62,519 nt of DNA from Acidimicrobiaceae bacterium (GTDB lineage Bacteria; Actinomycetota; Acidimicrobiia; Acidimicrobiales; RAAP-2). Numbering within the stretch: position 1 is the stretch's first letter; every line of letters begins with the position of its first letter. Made by a program: the position numbers and the translations under genes. This document shows, in pieces, positions 34,786-43,303 of the stretch. The stretch spans positions 1-62,519 of the forward strand of contig PKXA01000047.1 of assembly GCA_003133325.1 (NCBI GenBank), given 5' to 3'. Below the pieces are notes generated by a model. The model ran no database searches. It was given only the letters and a program-made list of their open reading frames with translations, and had not been told where the DNA came from.

Positions 34786-37086
34786 GTGTCGGATCATCTG
34801 AACCTCGGATTTCCACGGGTGACCATGGCCGGGCGCGCGCGGTGGGTGCGCGCGCTCATCATTGTCGCGGTGTTGGCATCGGGTTTCATCGTGGCCGAGT
34901 CCTTGCCAACGCCGGCCGCACACCCAGCTTCCATCACCGGCACTTCATCTTCGAGTTGGGACACCACGCCGACGTGGACGGACACCCTTGAGGACACCGA
35001 CCAACCCATCGCCATGTCGTCGCCCAACCTGGCCAATCTGGATGGATCGCCGGCGGTGGTGGTGGGGGACCGGCGGGGATTTGTCTATGGGGTCCACCTG
35101 TCCGACGGATCCGCCGTGGCGGGATGGCCGGTGACAGACGGCAGCCCACCGGTGGACTCGACGCCTTCGGTTGCCTCCCAGCCCGATGGTCACTCCACTG
35201 TGTTGTTCGGGTCTGGAAACGACGGCGACCCCGGCCCGGGCGGGTATCAGGCCTTCAGCTCCACCGGCACCTTCAAGTGGTTCACGCCCGTCGTCAATCC
35301 CCCGAGCGACCCGGCACCGGACTCGGGTGTCCAGGCCGGTATGAGCGTCGGGTCGCTTCAGGGTGGGACCGATGTGGTGGCGGGCTCCCTGGGTCAACAG
35401 TCCTCTGCCCTCGACGCTGACAACGGCGCCACGCTCGCAGGTTGGCCGTTCTTCAACTCTGACAGCACCCACTCGACGGCTGCTCTCGCTGATCTGTACG
35501 GAACCGGCCAGACCGAGGCGATCATGGGTGGCGACCAGTCCGAAGGCGCCGGCCAGGGCCAGCAATACAGCGACGGTGGTCACATTCGCGTTCTGGGCTC
35601 CCAGGGAAATCTGATCTGCCGAGCCGATACCAACCAGGTGGTCGACTCCTCCCCGGCCGTGGGCGGATTCCTTACCGGGGGCGCCACCGGCATCGTGACC
35701 GGCACCGGCGACTATTTCGCCGGAGCCTCCGACACCAATACCGTCAAGGCCTATGACACCAACTGTGGGCAGCGGTGGTCGACGACGTTGGACGGCAGCA
35801 CGTTCTCTTCGCCGGCCCTTGCCGACATCGCTGGGAACCGATCCTTGGAAGTGGCCGAGGGAACCGACAACGGGCACTCCGGGTCGGTCTGGGTGCTGAA
35901 TGCCGCCAACGGCGCTCCGATCTGGCATGACGCCGGTCTGCCTCGGGTCATCGGCTCGGTGGTTACCGCCGACCTCTTCGGTCTCGGCCACCAGGATGTG
36001 ATAGTTCCGACCATTAACGGCACCTTCATCTTCGATGGAATCACCGGCGCCCAAGTCGACGTGCTCGACCCCAATCTCGGGCTCCAGAATGCGCCACTGG
36101 TGTCCAGCGACCCGAACGGAACCGTAGGGATCACCCTGGCCGGTTACGTGGCCGCCGGCAGCCCGGTGCATCTCTACGGGAGGATTGAGCACTTTGAGAT
36201 TCCCTCGTCCAACGGTGCGCTGGCGGTGGGGAGAGGCTCGTGGCCGATGTTCCATCATGACCCTCAGCTGACGGGAAACGCCGGTGGCACCACACCCCGC
36301 GGATCGGTCGCCGCCTGCGACGTGCCCGGTGCCGCCAACCGCGGCTACAACCTCGTCGCCTCCGACGGCGGCGTCTTCTCCTTCGGCGGTGCGCCCTTCT
36401 GCGGATCGACGGGAAACATCCGTCTCAACGCCCCGGTAGTTGGGGCGGCGATGGCCCGGAGCACTGGCGGCTACTGGGAGGTGGCCTCCGACGGCGGCAT
36501 CTTCGCCTTCGGCCAGGCCGGGTTCCACGGTTCGATGGGTGGCCGTCCGTTGAACAGCCCCATCGTGGCCATGGCGACCACCCCTGATGGCCAGGGGTAC
36601 TGGGAGGTGGCCTCCGACGGCGGCATCTTCGCCTTCGGCGATGCTGGGTACTACGGGTCGATGGGCGGCCGATCCTTGCGGGCTCCGATCGTCGGGATCT
36701 CCCCATCGACAAATGGGGACGGGTACCGCCTGGTGGCCTCCGACGGCGGCGTCTTCGCCTTCGGATATGCCCCGTTCCTGGGTTCCATGGGTGGCCGGCC
36801 CCTGCACGCGCCCATCGTGGGTCTGACCAACGACACCAATACTGGCGGGTACTGGGAGGTGGGCTCCGACGGCGGGATTTTCGCTTTCGGGGGCGCCCCC
36901 TTCCTCGGCTCGGCCGGGGGATACCCGCTGAACGCGCCCATTGTCGGCATGACGGCGACCTCTAACGGCAGCGGTTACCGATTCGTGGCGTCCGACGGCG
37001 GGATCTTCAGCTATTCGGCTCCCTTCTTCGGATCCATGGGCGGGATCCCACTGAACCGGCCGATGGTGGCCATGGCTGGATTCTGA
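34786..37086 (+). CDS. Secreted beta-propeller protein with six 42-residue repeats
   Basis: 766 residues from GTG 34786 (an alternative ATG at 34825 starts at MAGRARWVRALI). A signal peptide (ALIIVAVLASGFIVAESLPT) is followed by ~450 residues with FG-GAP/PQQ-like blade signatures (SSPNLANLDGSPAVVVGDRR, ALADLYGTGQTEAIMGGD, SSPALADIAGNRSLEVAEG). From 36343 six repeats of exactly 42 residues follow. It is exported and probably sits on the cell surface as two propellers; function unknown. It stands downstream of two glycosyltransferases that might modify it. Confidence 0.8.
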   Translation: MSDHLNLGFPRVTMAGRARWVRALIIVAVLASGFIVAESLPTPAAHPASITGTSSSSWDTTPTWTDTLEDTDQPIAMSSPNLANLDGSPAVVVGDRRGFVYGVHLSDGSAVAGWPVTDGSPPVDSTPSVASQPDGHSTVLFGSGNDGDPGPGGYQAFSSTGTFKWFTPVVNPPSDPAPDSGVQAGMSVGSLQGGTDVVAGSLGQQSSALDADNGATLAGWPFFNSDSTHSTAALADLYGTGQTEAIMGGDQSEGAGQGQQYSDGGHIRVLGSQGNLICRADTNQVVDSSPAVGGFLTGGATGIVTGTGDYFAGASDTNTVKAYDTNCGQRWSTTLDGSTFSSPALADIAGNRSLEVAEGTDNGHSGSVWVLNAANGAPIWHDAGLPRVIGSVVTADLFGLGHQDVIVPTINGTFIFDGITGAQVDVLDPNLGLQNAPLVSSDPNGTVGITLAGYVAAGSPVHLYGRIEHFEIPSSNGALAVGRGSWPMFHHDPQLTGNAGGTTPRGSVAACDVPGAANRGYNLVASDGGVFSFGGAPFCGSTGNIRLNAPVVGAAMARSTGGYWEVASDGGIFAFGQAGFHGSMGGRPLNSPIVAMATTPDGQGYWEVASDGGIFAFGDAGYYGSMGGRSLRAPIVGISPSTNGDGYRLVASDGGVFAFGYAPFLGSMGGRPLHAPIVGLTNDTNTGGYWEVGSDGGIFAFGGAPFLGSAGGYPLNAPIVGMTATSNGSGYRFVASDGGIFSYSAPFFGSMGGIPLNRPMVAMAGF
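36343..37086 (+). repeat. Six tandem 126-bp repeats
   Basis: Units start at 36343, 36469, 36595, 36721, 36847 and 36973, all exactly 126 bp apart; the last is cut to 37 codons by the stop. The consensus is GYxxVASDGGIFxFGxAxF, then GSMGGxPLxxPIVGM. The constant period with divergent third bases suggests an old expansion kept by selection on a propeller-like fold. Confidence 0.92.
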
Positions 37087-37126
37087 GCATTCCGGCGTCG
37101 ACCGGTACGGGACGTAGACTCCGCAG

Positions 37127-37912
37127 ATGACCGAGGTTCTCGCCGTGGCCAACCAGAAGGGCGGAGTGGCGAAGACCACCACCGTTCATTCCTTGGGCGT
37201 GGCATCGGCGGAGCTCGGACGCCGGACGCTTGTCGTCGATCTCGATCCTCAGGCCTGCCTCACCTTCTCGTTGGGCTTCGATTCGGATGCTCTCGATGAG
37301 TCTCTGCACGATGTGTTCGTGCGCCGAGCCAAGGTGGGCGACGTCCGGCGCCCCGTTCCCGGAGTGGCCGGCCTCGATCTGCTTCCCGCCACCATCGACC
37401 TGGCCGGCTCCGAGGTGCACCTCTTGACCCGAACCGGTCGGGAACACGTCCTCGAAAGAGCGCTCGAGCCGGTACTCGCTGATTACGACCTCATCTTGAT
37501 CGACTGCCCACCGTCGTTGGGAGTGCTCACCATCAACGGCCTTACCGCTGCCGATGCCGTACTCATCCCGTTGCAATGCGAGGCACTGTCGAATCGGGGA
37601 GTGGGCCAACTTCTCGAGACCATCGAAGATGTGCGTACCTTCGCCAACGGGGACCTGAAAGTACGTGGGGTCATCGCCACAATGTATGACGAACGTACAA
37701 GACACGCTCGTCACGTCCTCGAAGAAGTCGAGAGCCGCTATGGAATCCCCGTGCTTCAGCCGCCGGTGAGGAAATCGATCCGGTTTGCGGAAGCACCGGC
37801 GCGAGGGAAGTCGATTCTCCAGCACGCGCCGAGTTCGGCGGGAGCACAGGCCTACCGGGATCTGGCCAAACTGCTGCTCGACACGCCGGTGAGCGCAGGG
37901 ACCACCCGTTGA
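37127..37912 (+). CDS. ParA/Soj-family ATPase
   Basis: 261 residues with the deviant Walker A QKGGVAKTTT (signature Lys11 and Lys16), Walker A' VVDLDPQACLTFSLGFD and Walker B LILIDCPPSLG. Members partition chromosomes, plasmids or large complexes along the nucleoid. No ParB follows; instead its stop shares a base with a zinc-ribbon gene, so it is an orphan ParA whose cargo is unknown. ATG start. Confidence 0.88.
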   Translation: MTEVLAVANQKGGVAKTTTVHSLGVASAELGRRTLVVDLDPQACLTFSLGFDSDALDESLHDVFVRRAKVGDVRRPVPGVAGLDLLPATIDLAGSEVHLLTRTGREHVLERALEPVLADYDLILIDCPPSLGVLTINGLTAADAVLIPLQCEALSNRGVGQLLETIEDVRTFANGDLKVRGVIATMYDERTRHARHVLEEVESRYGIPVLQPPVRKSIRFAEAPARGKSILQHAPSSAGAQAYRDLAKLLLDTPVSAGTTR

Positions 37913-38346
37913 TGCCTGAGGGTCTTGACCCATTGGGAAAGCGGGCGCTCTACTGGATGCCGGTCGATCCCCGTGTGGCCGTTTCCACCGGGCCTGAAGC
38001 CGAAGGGACAAATTCCCGGGGGAACGACGTTCCGCTGCCGCCGACGGGCGGCCGACGGGCCCGCCCGGCGGGGAAGCATGCGCTCTATTCGACGGCTGTC
38101 CCGCCCAAAGAGACCGAGACGGCGATCTTTACCGATACCGGAGCCGACCCACTGCCTCTGCGGGGGTTGCTGGCGGTGGAGTGCTCTGCCTGTGGGTCGG
38201 TCACCCGGGTCAGCGTTCTCGACTTTGTGTTGCTTCAGCTCCCGTTCGGTGCCTGGGTGCCGGGACGAACGTTCGACCACCGAATGACCTGCCCGGCGTG
38301 TCGGCGTCGAGCCTGGACGAGCGTGACACTGTCCTCGTCGTCGTGA
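37912..38346 (+). CDS. Conserved actinobacterial zinc-ribbon protein
   Basis: 144 residues. The N-terminus (LDPLGKRALYWMPVDP, repeated later as GKHALYSTAV) is a short duplicated motif. The C-terminus has two CxxC pairs, VECSACGSVTRVSVL and MTCPACRRRAW, that should bind one zinc. It is translationally coupled to parA (TGATG) and 10 bp before the dedA gene. Function unknown; its constant partnership with ParA here suggests a cofactor of that ATPase. Confidence 0.7.
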   Translation: MPEGLDPLGKRALYWMPVDPRVAVSTGPEAEGTNSRGNDVPLPPTGGRRARPAGKHALYSTAVPPKETETAIFTDTGADPLPLRGLLAVECSACGSVTRVSVLDFVLLQLPFGAWVPGRTFDHRMTCPACRRRAWTSVTLSSSS

Positions 38347-38356
38347 CCCCGAGGCC

Positions 38357-39064
38357 ATGACGGTCCTTACGATCGGCCGTCTGTTGCTCGCCGCCGGCAC
38401 TCCTCATGGCTCGAACCAGCCGACCGGGTTCGTGGGCTCATTGCTCCATTTCCACGGGCCGGCGGCCTACGGGTTGGTGGGCTTCTTGGCATTTGCCGAG
38501 GCGGCGCTGTTGCTCGGCTTCTTCATCCCCGGGGAGACGGCGGTGGTGATCGGTGGAGTGCTGGCCAGCCTGCACCAGGTCAACCTGGGATTGATGATCC
38601 TCATCGTGGTGGCGTGTGCCATTACCGGTGACTCGGTCGGCTACGAACTGGGGAAGAAGGTCGGCCCCTGGATTCTCGGCCATCGCCCCATGAAGGGAAA
38701 CCCGGGGGTGGCCAAGACCACCGCGCTGCTCGCACGGTACGGAGGCCCAGCCGTCCTCCTCGGGCGGTTCATCGCGTTCGCCCGGGCGGTGATACCCGGA
38801 ATCGCCGGGATGAGCGGAGTCCGGTATCGGACGTTTCTCTTCTACAACGCCACCGGGGGGGTGCTGTGGGGAGTCGGTTACACGTTGCTCGGCTATGTCG
38901 TGGGTAAGTCGTTCGAGGCCATTCTGAAACAGGTGGGGTCGTGGTCGGCGATCGCTATCGTTTCCGTCGTGGTCGTGGCGTTTGGAGCCCACCTCCTCTA
39001 CAAACGGCGGAAGGATCGGCCGGCCCATCCGACATTGGTGTCCGCTGCCGACGACGAGACCTGA
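38357..39064 (+). CDS. DedA/SNARE-associated family membrane protein
   Basis: 235 residues with the DedA signatures FAEAALLLGFFIPGETAVVI, ITGDSVGYELGKKVG and LLGRFIAFARAVIPGIAGMS (the R-x3-R and G-x3-G parts), then YNATGGVLWGVGYTLLGYVV. DedA proteins act as undecaprenyl-phosphate or phospholipid flippases (C55-P recycling). Third gene of the parA operon. Confidence 0.88.
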   Translation: MTVLTIGRLLLAAGTPHGSNQPTGFVGSLLHFHGPAAYGLVGFLAFAEAALLLGFFIPGETAVVIGGVLASLHQVNLGLMILIVVACAITGDSVGYELGKKVGPWILGHRPMKGNPGVAKTTALLARYGGPAVLLGRFIAFARAVIPGIAGMSGVRYRTFLFYNATGGVLWGVGYTLLGYVVGKSFEAILKQVGSWSAIAIVSVVVVAFGAHLLYKRRKDRPAHPTLVSAADDET

Positions 39065-39068
39065 CCGA

Positions 39069-40118
39069 CTAGCCCTCAGCCAGGGAGAACCGCGCTGGGT
39101 CGCTGCCCTCTCGGTGGATCCTGTCATGAAGTTCGAGTAGCACACAGTGCGCCAAAGTCTCGCCGTTGGCCTGTCGTTGCATGAACGATTCGATCTCGTC
39201 CCACGGACGGGACCAGTGGAGCCGGAGGGTGATGTCCCATGCTGTCGACGCCGGGTGCTCTCGGAGCACGTGTTCGATTTCGTCGAGACGGTCGGCGTGG
39301 TGCTGGATGAGCTCTTCCAGACGGCCCGCCAAGTCGGCGAACCGATATTCGTGCCCGGGAAGCACTTCATCAACCCCGAGATTCTGGACCTTCAACAGGG
39401 AAGCCAGAAAGTCTCCAAGTGGATTGTGAAACTGCTGGGTGTGGACCGAGATGTTCGGTGTGATGCGTGGAAGGACGTGATCACCGGAGAGCAACAGCCG
39501 ACGATCCTCGCTGTAGAAGCACACGTGCCCCGGAGAGTGCCCCGGGGTCCAAATGGTGCGCAGGTTCCAACCCGGGAGTTCGATGGCCTTCTCGTCTTCG
39601 AAGAACACGTCGGGCTCGGCCATGGTGACCATCGACTTCATCATCATCGAGGCCAGGGTGAGGTCGGGGAGCTTGTCCGCCGGCACCCCCGAATCGACCA
39701 GAAGGTGGGTCATGTCGGCCACCAGCTGATCGGTATCGCCATAGCGGGACTCGAGCATGATGGCGTCGTCGGGATGAAGTCCGATCCAAGCACCCGACGA
39801 TTCGCGGATCCTTCCCGCCAATCCGTAATGGTCGGGATGAATATGGGTGACCAGCACGGCTCGGACGTCGGAGATGCTCCCGCCCGCCAGCGCCAGTCCG
39901 TCCCCGAGGCTGGTCCAGGCCTCGTCGGTGTTCCAACCGGCGTCGACCAGAGCCACGCCGCCCCCATCAAGCTCGAGCGCATAGACCAACACGTATCTGA
40001 GGGGATTGTTGGGGATGGGGACGGGAATCGACCACAGCCCGGGTCGGACCCGCTCCACGGGAGGGAGGACCTTGCGGTCCCAGGCTTCCTTTTGCAGTGT
40101 CCCGGTGACCACAACCAT
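39069..40118 (-). CDS. MBL-fold metallo-hydrolase
   Basis: 349 residues from ATG 40118. The dinuclear metal site is THIHPDHYGLAG (HxHxDH), with the later ligands in TPGHSPGHVCFY, LLSGDHVLP and LPGHEYRF. The C-terminal ~90 residues carry a helical wHTH-like extension (HADRLDEIEHVLREHP) as in LACTB2-like or beta-lactamase-like hydrolases. The in-frame extension to 40415 is not protein-like and covers repeat DNA. It converges with the dedA gene with a 4-bp gap. Confidence 0.85.
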   Translation of the reverse strand: MVVVTGTLQKEAWDRKVLPPVERVRPGLWSIPVPIPNNPLRYVLVYALELDGGGVALVDAGWNTDEAWTSLGDGLALAGGSISDVRAVLVTHIHPDHYGLAGRIRESSGAWIGLHPDDAIMLESRYGDTDQLVADMTHLLVDSGVPADKLPDLTLASMMMKSMVTMAEPDVFFEDEKAIELPGWNLRTIWTPGHSPGHVCFYSEDRRLLLSGDHVLPRITPNISVHTQQFHNPLGDFLASLLKVQNLGVDEVLPGHEYRFADLAGRLEELIQHHADRLDEIEHVLREHPASTAWDITLRLHWSRPWDEIESFMQRQANGETLAHCVLLELHDRIHREGSDPARFSLAEG

Positions 40119-40671
40119 GGGGGCACGGTACTCACCGGACCCGGTACCCGCCACATGGTGCCGACGAGTGGGGTCGAGGCGGGACTCTGCACGGACGGAA
40201 TCGAGTACGGGGATACTTTGCGGTCCGGAGCGTTTCGAGCCTCCCCGAGGAGGATGTCGATGACCGCCCCTACCGTGACCTCTGAGGTCAACGGCACCCA
40301 GTTTGGGAATCGTTGACCAGGTCAGTTTGGGAATTCTGTCCAACTGTGACCGATTCCGTCCAAACGTCGTTGCACCCACTATTGCACCCACGACCACCTC
40401 ACCCGTTTCTCCCAAAGCTATTGGCAGTGGGTCTGTCCGTGGTCACCAGCGGGGACCTCAGCTGGCCAATCCGGGGACTTCTCGATGGCCACGGACATCA
40501 GTTGAACACGACGAAATGTGTGGTTGACCATCGGCACAACCGACGAGAGGCTCAAGGTGAGAGGGCTGCTTGACGATGATCCTCACTGTGCCCAAACGTG
40601 GCGTAGTGAGAGGCGAATCGAAGATGAGTGGTGCCAGGCAGGGCAACGCATGGACAATAGCGTCGGACGGA
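40119..40671. other. Intergenic with element-flank repeats
   Basis: CAGTTTGGGAAT occurs twice with 24-bp period (40299-40310, 40323-40334), and TGCACCC…TTGCACCCA lies at 40371-40391. The latter motif and CAGTTTGG reappear at 41600-41630, so this stretch is probably the left flank of a decayed integrative element. No gene is supported here. Confidence 0.5.
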
Positions 40672-41175
40672 ATGATGAGGCGCATACTTGTCGTAGCAGG
40701 AATCGCCGTGACTGCGCTGACGCTGGCAGCATCCAATTGGGCCAGCGCCTCACTAACGGCAGCATCAGTGCCAGCACCAATAACGGGGCTCTCGCTGCCC
40801 ATCTCGACACCGCCAGTCTCGGCACAGCCAGCGACAATGCGAGCTGCAACGGCACTGTCAATCGGAACTGGACAGCAGACGTTTCTCGATGTGCTGAACA
40901 ATAGGGGGGGACCGGATTTCGTTGCCGTCCCCGACTCCAACTTGGTAGATCTGGTATATGCCGTGTGCGCCGACTTGTCAGGTGGCTATACCGTTGTTCA
41001 GACGCTCCAAGCCACCCTATTGGCGGCGGAGGTATACCGACCGAGTTGGGTTCTGGCCGATGGCGACATGGGCTTCCTGATTGGCGCTGCCGTGTCGGGA
41101 GTGTGTCCACGGTTCGCTTCTCTGGTCGAGCAGTGGGTGCTTGCGAACGGTGGGAGTGTGGGAGTGGCTTCCTGA
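40672..41175 (+). CDS. Exported DUF732-family protein
   Basis: 167 residues from the tandem ATGs at 40672/40675. A signal peptide (MMRRILVVAGIAVTALTLAA, then SNWASA) precedes a compact domain TFLDVLNNRGGPDFVAVPDS, LVDLVYAVCADLSGGYTVVQ and AAVSGVCPRFASLVEQW, which is the DUF732 pattern common in mycobacteria, with its two Cys. Function unknown. It lies inside the decayed element between the repeat flanks. Confidence 0.7.
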   Translation: MMRRILVVAGIAVTALTLAASNWASASLTAASVPAPITGLSLPISTPPVSAQPATMRAATALSIGTGQQTFLDVLNNRGGPDFVAVPDSNLVDLVYAVCADLSGGYTVVQTLQATLLAAEVYRPSWVLADGDMGFLIGAAVSGVCPRFASLVEQWVLANGGSVGVAS

Positions 41176-41269
41176 TGGACGCAACACGGTTGGAGTTGCG
41201 AGTCTGGACGAATCCACATCAGAGGGCTTCGGACCGTTCGGAGGGAGACGGAACAGCGGGCGCTTCGCC

Positions 41270-41575
41270 AGGTGGACAGAGTGCAGCCTTGGTGTTCCCC
41301 ACGTCCATTGGCCTTCCCACGGGCACGGCCACTACCGGCTTTCCTTCCGGCGTGCGACCAAGGCCACTGGTCTCGGTGAGGACTGGACACCTCATAAATT
41401 GCGCCATTCGTGCACGTCGCTCATCAGCGCGAGCGCGGTAGCCGATACGGTCCTGGCCAACTGGGGCGGACACACCGATACCCGAATGCTCAAGGAGGCC
41501 CATCGCCATCAGGTGACGCCCATGGTCACGGGTGCCGTTGCCGCCGCCGAAGCCCTGTTCGGGGGGAATCTGACA
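41270..41575 (+). pseudogene. Tyrosine integrase C-terminal remnant
   Basis: The plus strand encodes ALVFPTSIGLPTG, then after a frame change YRLSFRRATKATGLGEDWTP, HKLRHSCTSLISASAVADTV, WGGHTDTRMLKEAHRHQVTP and GAVAAAEALFGG. The HKLRH (HxxR) and H…HRH blocks are the catalytic end of a phage-type integrase; the final Tyr position reads H. The frame runs on without stop into tRNA-Pro. Truncated and frameshifted, so dead. Confidence 0.62.
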
Positions 41576-41599
41576 CCCCGGCTGCGTAAAGAGGTCTAC

Positions 41600-41630
41600 T
41601 GCACCCCTATTGCACCCAGGGCCAGTTTGG
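41600..41630. repeat. Right-flank copy of the GCACCC repeat
   Basis: TGCACCCCTATTGCACCCA, followed by CAGTTTGG, matches the motifs at 40371-40391 and 40323-40330, with one-base differences. The two copies bracket the DUF732 gene and the integrase remnant. Confidence 0.6.
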
Positions 41631-41672
41631 AGGTCAGGAGGCGCCGACGCCAACGTCCTGAACTGCATCTTC

Positions 41673-41749
41673 TGGTCGGGAAGGGGGGATTTGAACCCCC
41701 GACCTCCTGCTCCCAAAGCAGGCGCGCTGCCAAGCTGCGCTACTTCCCG
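41673..41749 (-). tRNA. tRNA-Pro (TGG)
   Basis: Minus-strand cloverleaf with acceptor CGGGAAG/CTTCCCG, anticodon stem CCTGC/GCAGG around TTTGGGA (anticodon TGG), T-loop GTTCAAATC, discriminator A and CCA encoded at 41673-41675. Its 3' end faces the integrase remnant, as expected for an attachment site. Confidence 0.93.
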
Positions 41750-41909
41750 GTATCTCTGTTCCCGGCAACTCCGACCGGAACTGGCCATGCGGCCCCGCTC
41801 AGCCGGCTGAGCTCAGATTCCATGACCGCAACGTCAGGAGCGTACATGCATCCCGTCAGCCGTTGTGACTGTTGTGAGGCGAGGTGATCCTCGGGGTAGC
41901 GTCACGCCG

Positions 41910-42923
41910 ATGCCGACCGTCCGTGTGGCCATCTTCGATCTCGGGAGCAACTCGTTCCACCTGATGGTGGTGGATGCCTCGCGTGACGGCGTGCTCATCC
42001 CAGTGCTCCGTCGTCGGTCTTTTCTGCACCTGGGTACAGAAGTGGCCCGAACCGGTGGTGTGCCTGGCGACCGTGCTGCGAGCGCGGTGCGGACTGTGCG
42101 CAGGCTTCGCACTGCCGCCGATGAAGCGGGGGTCGACGTGGTGGTGGCCCTGGCCACCGCGGCATTGCGCGATGCCACTAATGGCCAGAAATTGCTCGGC
42201 CGCCTCGAACGGGTGATCGGTTGCCCCATCACTCTGTTGACCGGCGAGGAAGAGGCGCGACTCTGCTTTTTCGGGCAGCGGGCGGGAGTCTGGGTCGGGA
42301 GCGAACCGGTACTCGGGCTTGATCTCGGCGGAGGGAGCCTCGAAGCCGGGATAGGTGACGCTCTCGACGTGTACGCGGTGACCAGTGTGGCCCTGGGCAC
42401 GGCCAGGCTGCGCGGAGAGTTGGACAGTGGTGAGCTCCTGACGGCACGGGACAGGGCCCGGGTGGTGGAGCTCACTCAGGAGAGGGCAGAACCGATCCGA
42501 TCCATTCTTGCCGGCTATCCCGCCGCCGGCCATCGAGCCATCGCCAGCGGCGGAACTGTACGAGCACTGGCCCGCCTGGCCATGGGGCTGCACCGCTCTC
42601 TTCCATCATCCCGCTCGGTCTCGGCCTTGCAGGTCAATCAGGTCGAACTCCCGGCCGGTCAGTTGCATGAGCTGGCCGACCGATTGGCCACACTCGATCT
42701 CGATGCCCGGTTGGCGCTTCCCGGAATGCAGGCCCGACGGGCGCCACTTCTTCCCATCGGAGCCGTGATGCTATCGACGTTGGTCGAGATGCTCGGACTC
42801 GAACGACTGGTGGTCAGTGAGTGGGGCCTGCGAGAAGGAGCGGTGTTCGGCGCCCTCTCCTTGCGCTCTGAGCGGCCATCAGATCAGACGGTCGCCCCGG
42901 ACTTTCCCGCTGGCGCTGGTTGA
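41910..42923 (+). CDS. Ppx/GppA exopolyphosphatase family
   Basis: 337 residues from ATG 41910. ASKHA-fold motifs: AIFDLGSNSFHLMVVD (phosphate 1), TGEEEARLCFFGQRAGVW, LDLGGGSLEAGIGD (phosphate 2) and AIASGGTVRALARL. It hydrolyses polyphosphate or pppGpp. The upstream in-frame start at 41865 lies next to tRNA-Pro and adds non-conserved residues. The catalytic Glu region GEEEAR is intact. Confidence 0.88.
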   Translation: MPTVRVAIFDLGSNSFHLMVVDASRDGVLIPVLRRRSFLHLGTEVARTGGVPGDRAASAVRTVRRLRTAADEAGVDVVVALATAALRDATNGQKLLGRLERVIGCPITLLTGEEEARLCFFGQRAGVWVGSEPVLGLDLGGGSLEAGIGDALDVYAVTSVALGTARLRGELDSGELLTARDRARVVELTQERAEPIRSILAGYPAAGHRAIASGGTVRALARLAMGLHRSLPSSRSVSALQVNQVELPAGQLHELADRLATLDLDARLALPGMQARRAPLLPIGAVMLSTLVEMLGLERLVVSEWGLREGAVFGALSLRSERPSDQTVAPDFPAGAG

Positions 42924-42945
42924 GTCCAGGTACTTCCCGCTCGTC

Positions 42946-43098
42946 TCAGGTCTTCTTACCCAGGATCCGGTTCATCCCGGTGTTGCAGACAGGGCATTTT
43001 CCTTTGGCCGAACGACGGCCGTTGGCCATTTCGACTTCTTCTCCGTCGAACTCCCGCTTTTCGCGGCACTTCACGCAGTAACCCTCATACGACGCCAT
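42946..43098 (-). CDS. DUF5679 zinc-ribbon small protein
   Basis: A 50-residue protein: MASYEGYCVKCREKREFDGE, then VEMANGRRSAKGKCPVCNTG and MNRILGKKT. CVKC and CPVC form a zinc ribbon, the exact pattern of the DUF5679 family of actinobacteria. A strong ribosome site (GAGGAGG) precedes the ATG. Its role is unknown. It converges with ppx and is divergent from gpx. Confidence 0.85.
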   Translation of the reverse strand: MASYEGYCVKCREKREFDGEEVEMANGRRSAKGKCPVCNTGMNRILGKKT

Positions 43099-43183
43099 GG
43101 TTCCTCCTCGGACTGGGATGGTGACAATCGGGTGAATGGACGTACCGAACGTATCTGGGGAGGGATGAAGAAGGGGGGATGGG

Positions 43184-43220
43184 GCCAGCCCGCGCTAGCT
43201 ATTGGCTAGCACGGGCTGGC
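43184..43220. repeat. 16-bp-stem hairpin between divergent genes
   Basis: GCCAGCCCGCGCTAGC (43184-43199) pairs with GCTAGCACGGGCTGGC (43205-43220), one mismatch, around a TATTG loop. It lies between the start of the minus-strand zinc-ribbon gene and the plus-strand peroxidase gene, where a terminator is not expected. It may be a 5'-leader structure of gpx or a protein-binding site. Confidence 0.6.
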
Positions 43221-43303
43221 GGGAAATGGGGGGCCAGCACCGTCCTCACGGGCGGTGCGGGACTGGGTCGCATGTCCAAACAGTCCCCAATAGGATGCGC
43301 TTC

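Noticed and set aside
34945-37182. 745-codon minus-strand frame opposite the repeat protein
   Set aside because: Its apparent repeats simply mirror the 126-bp repeats of the plus-strand gene.
40119-40415. N-terminal extension of the MBL hydrolase
   Set aside because: It reads through repeat DNA of the decayed element; the family starts near MVVVTGTLQKE.
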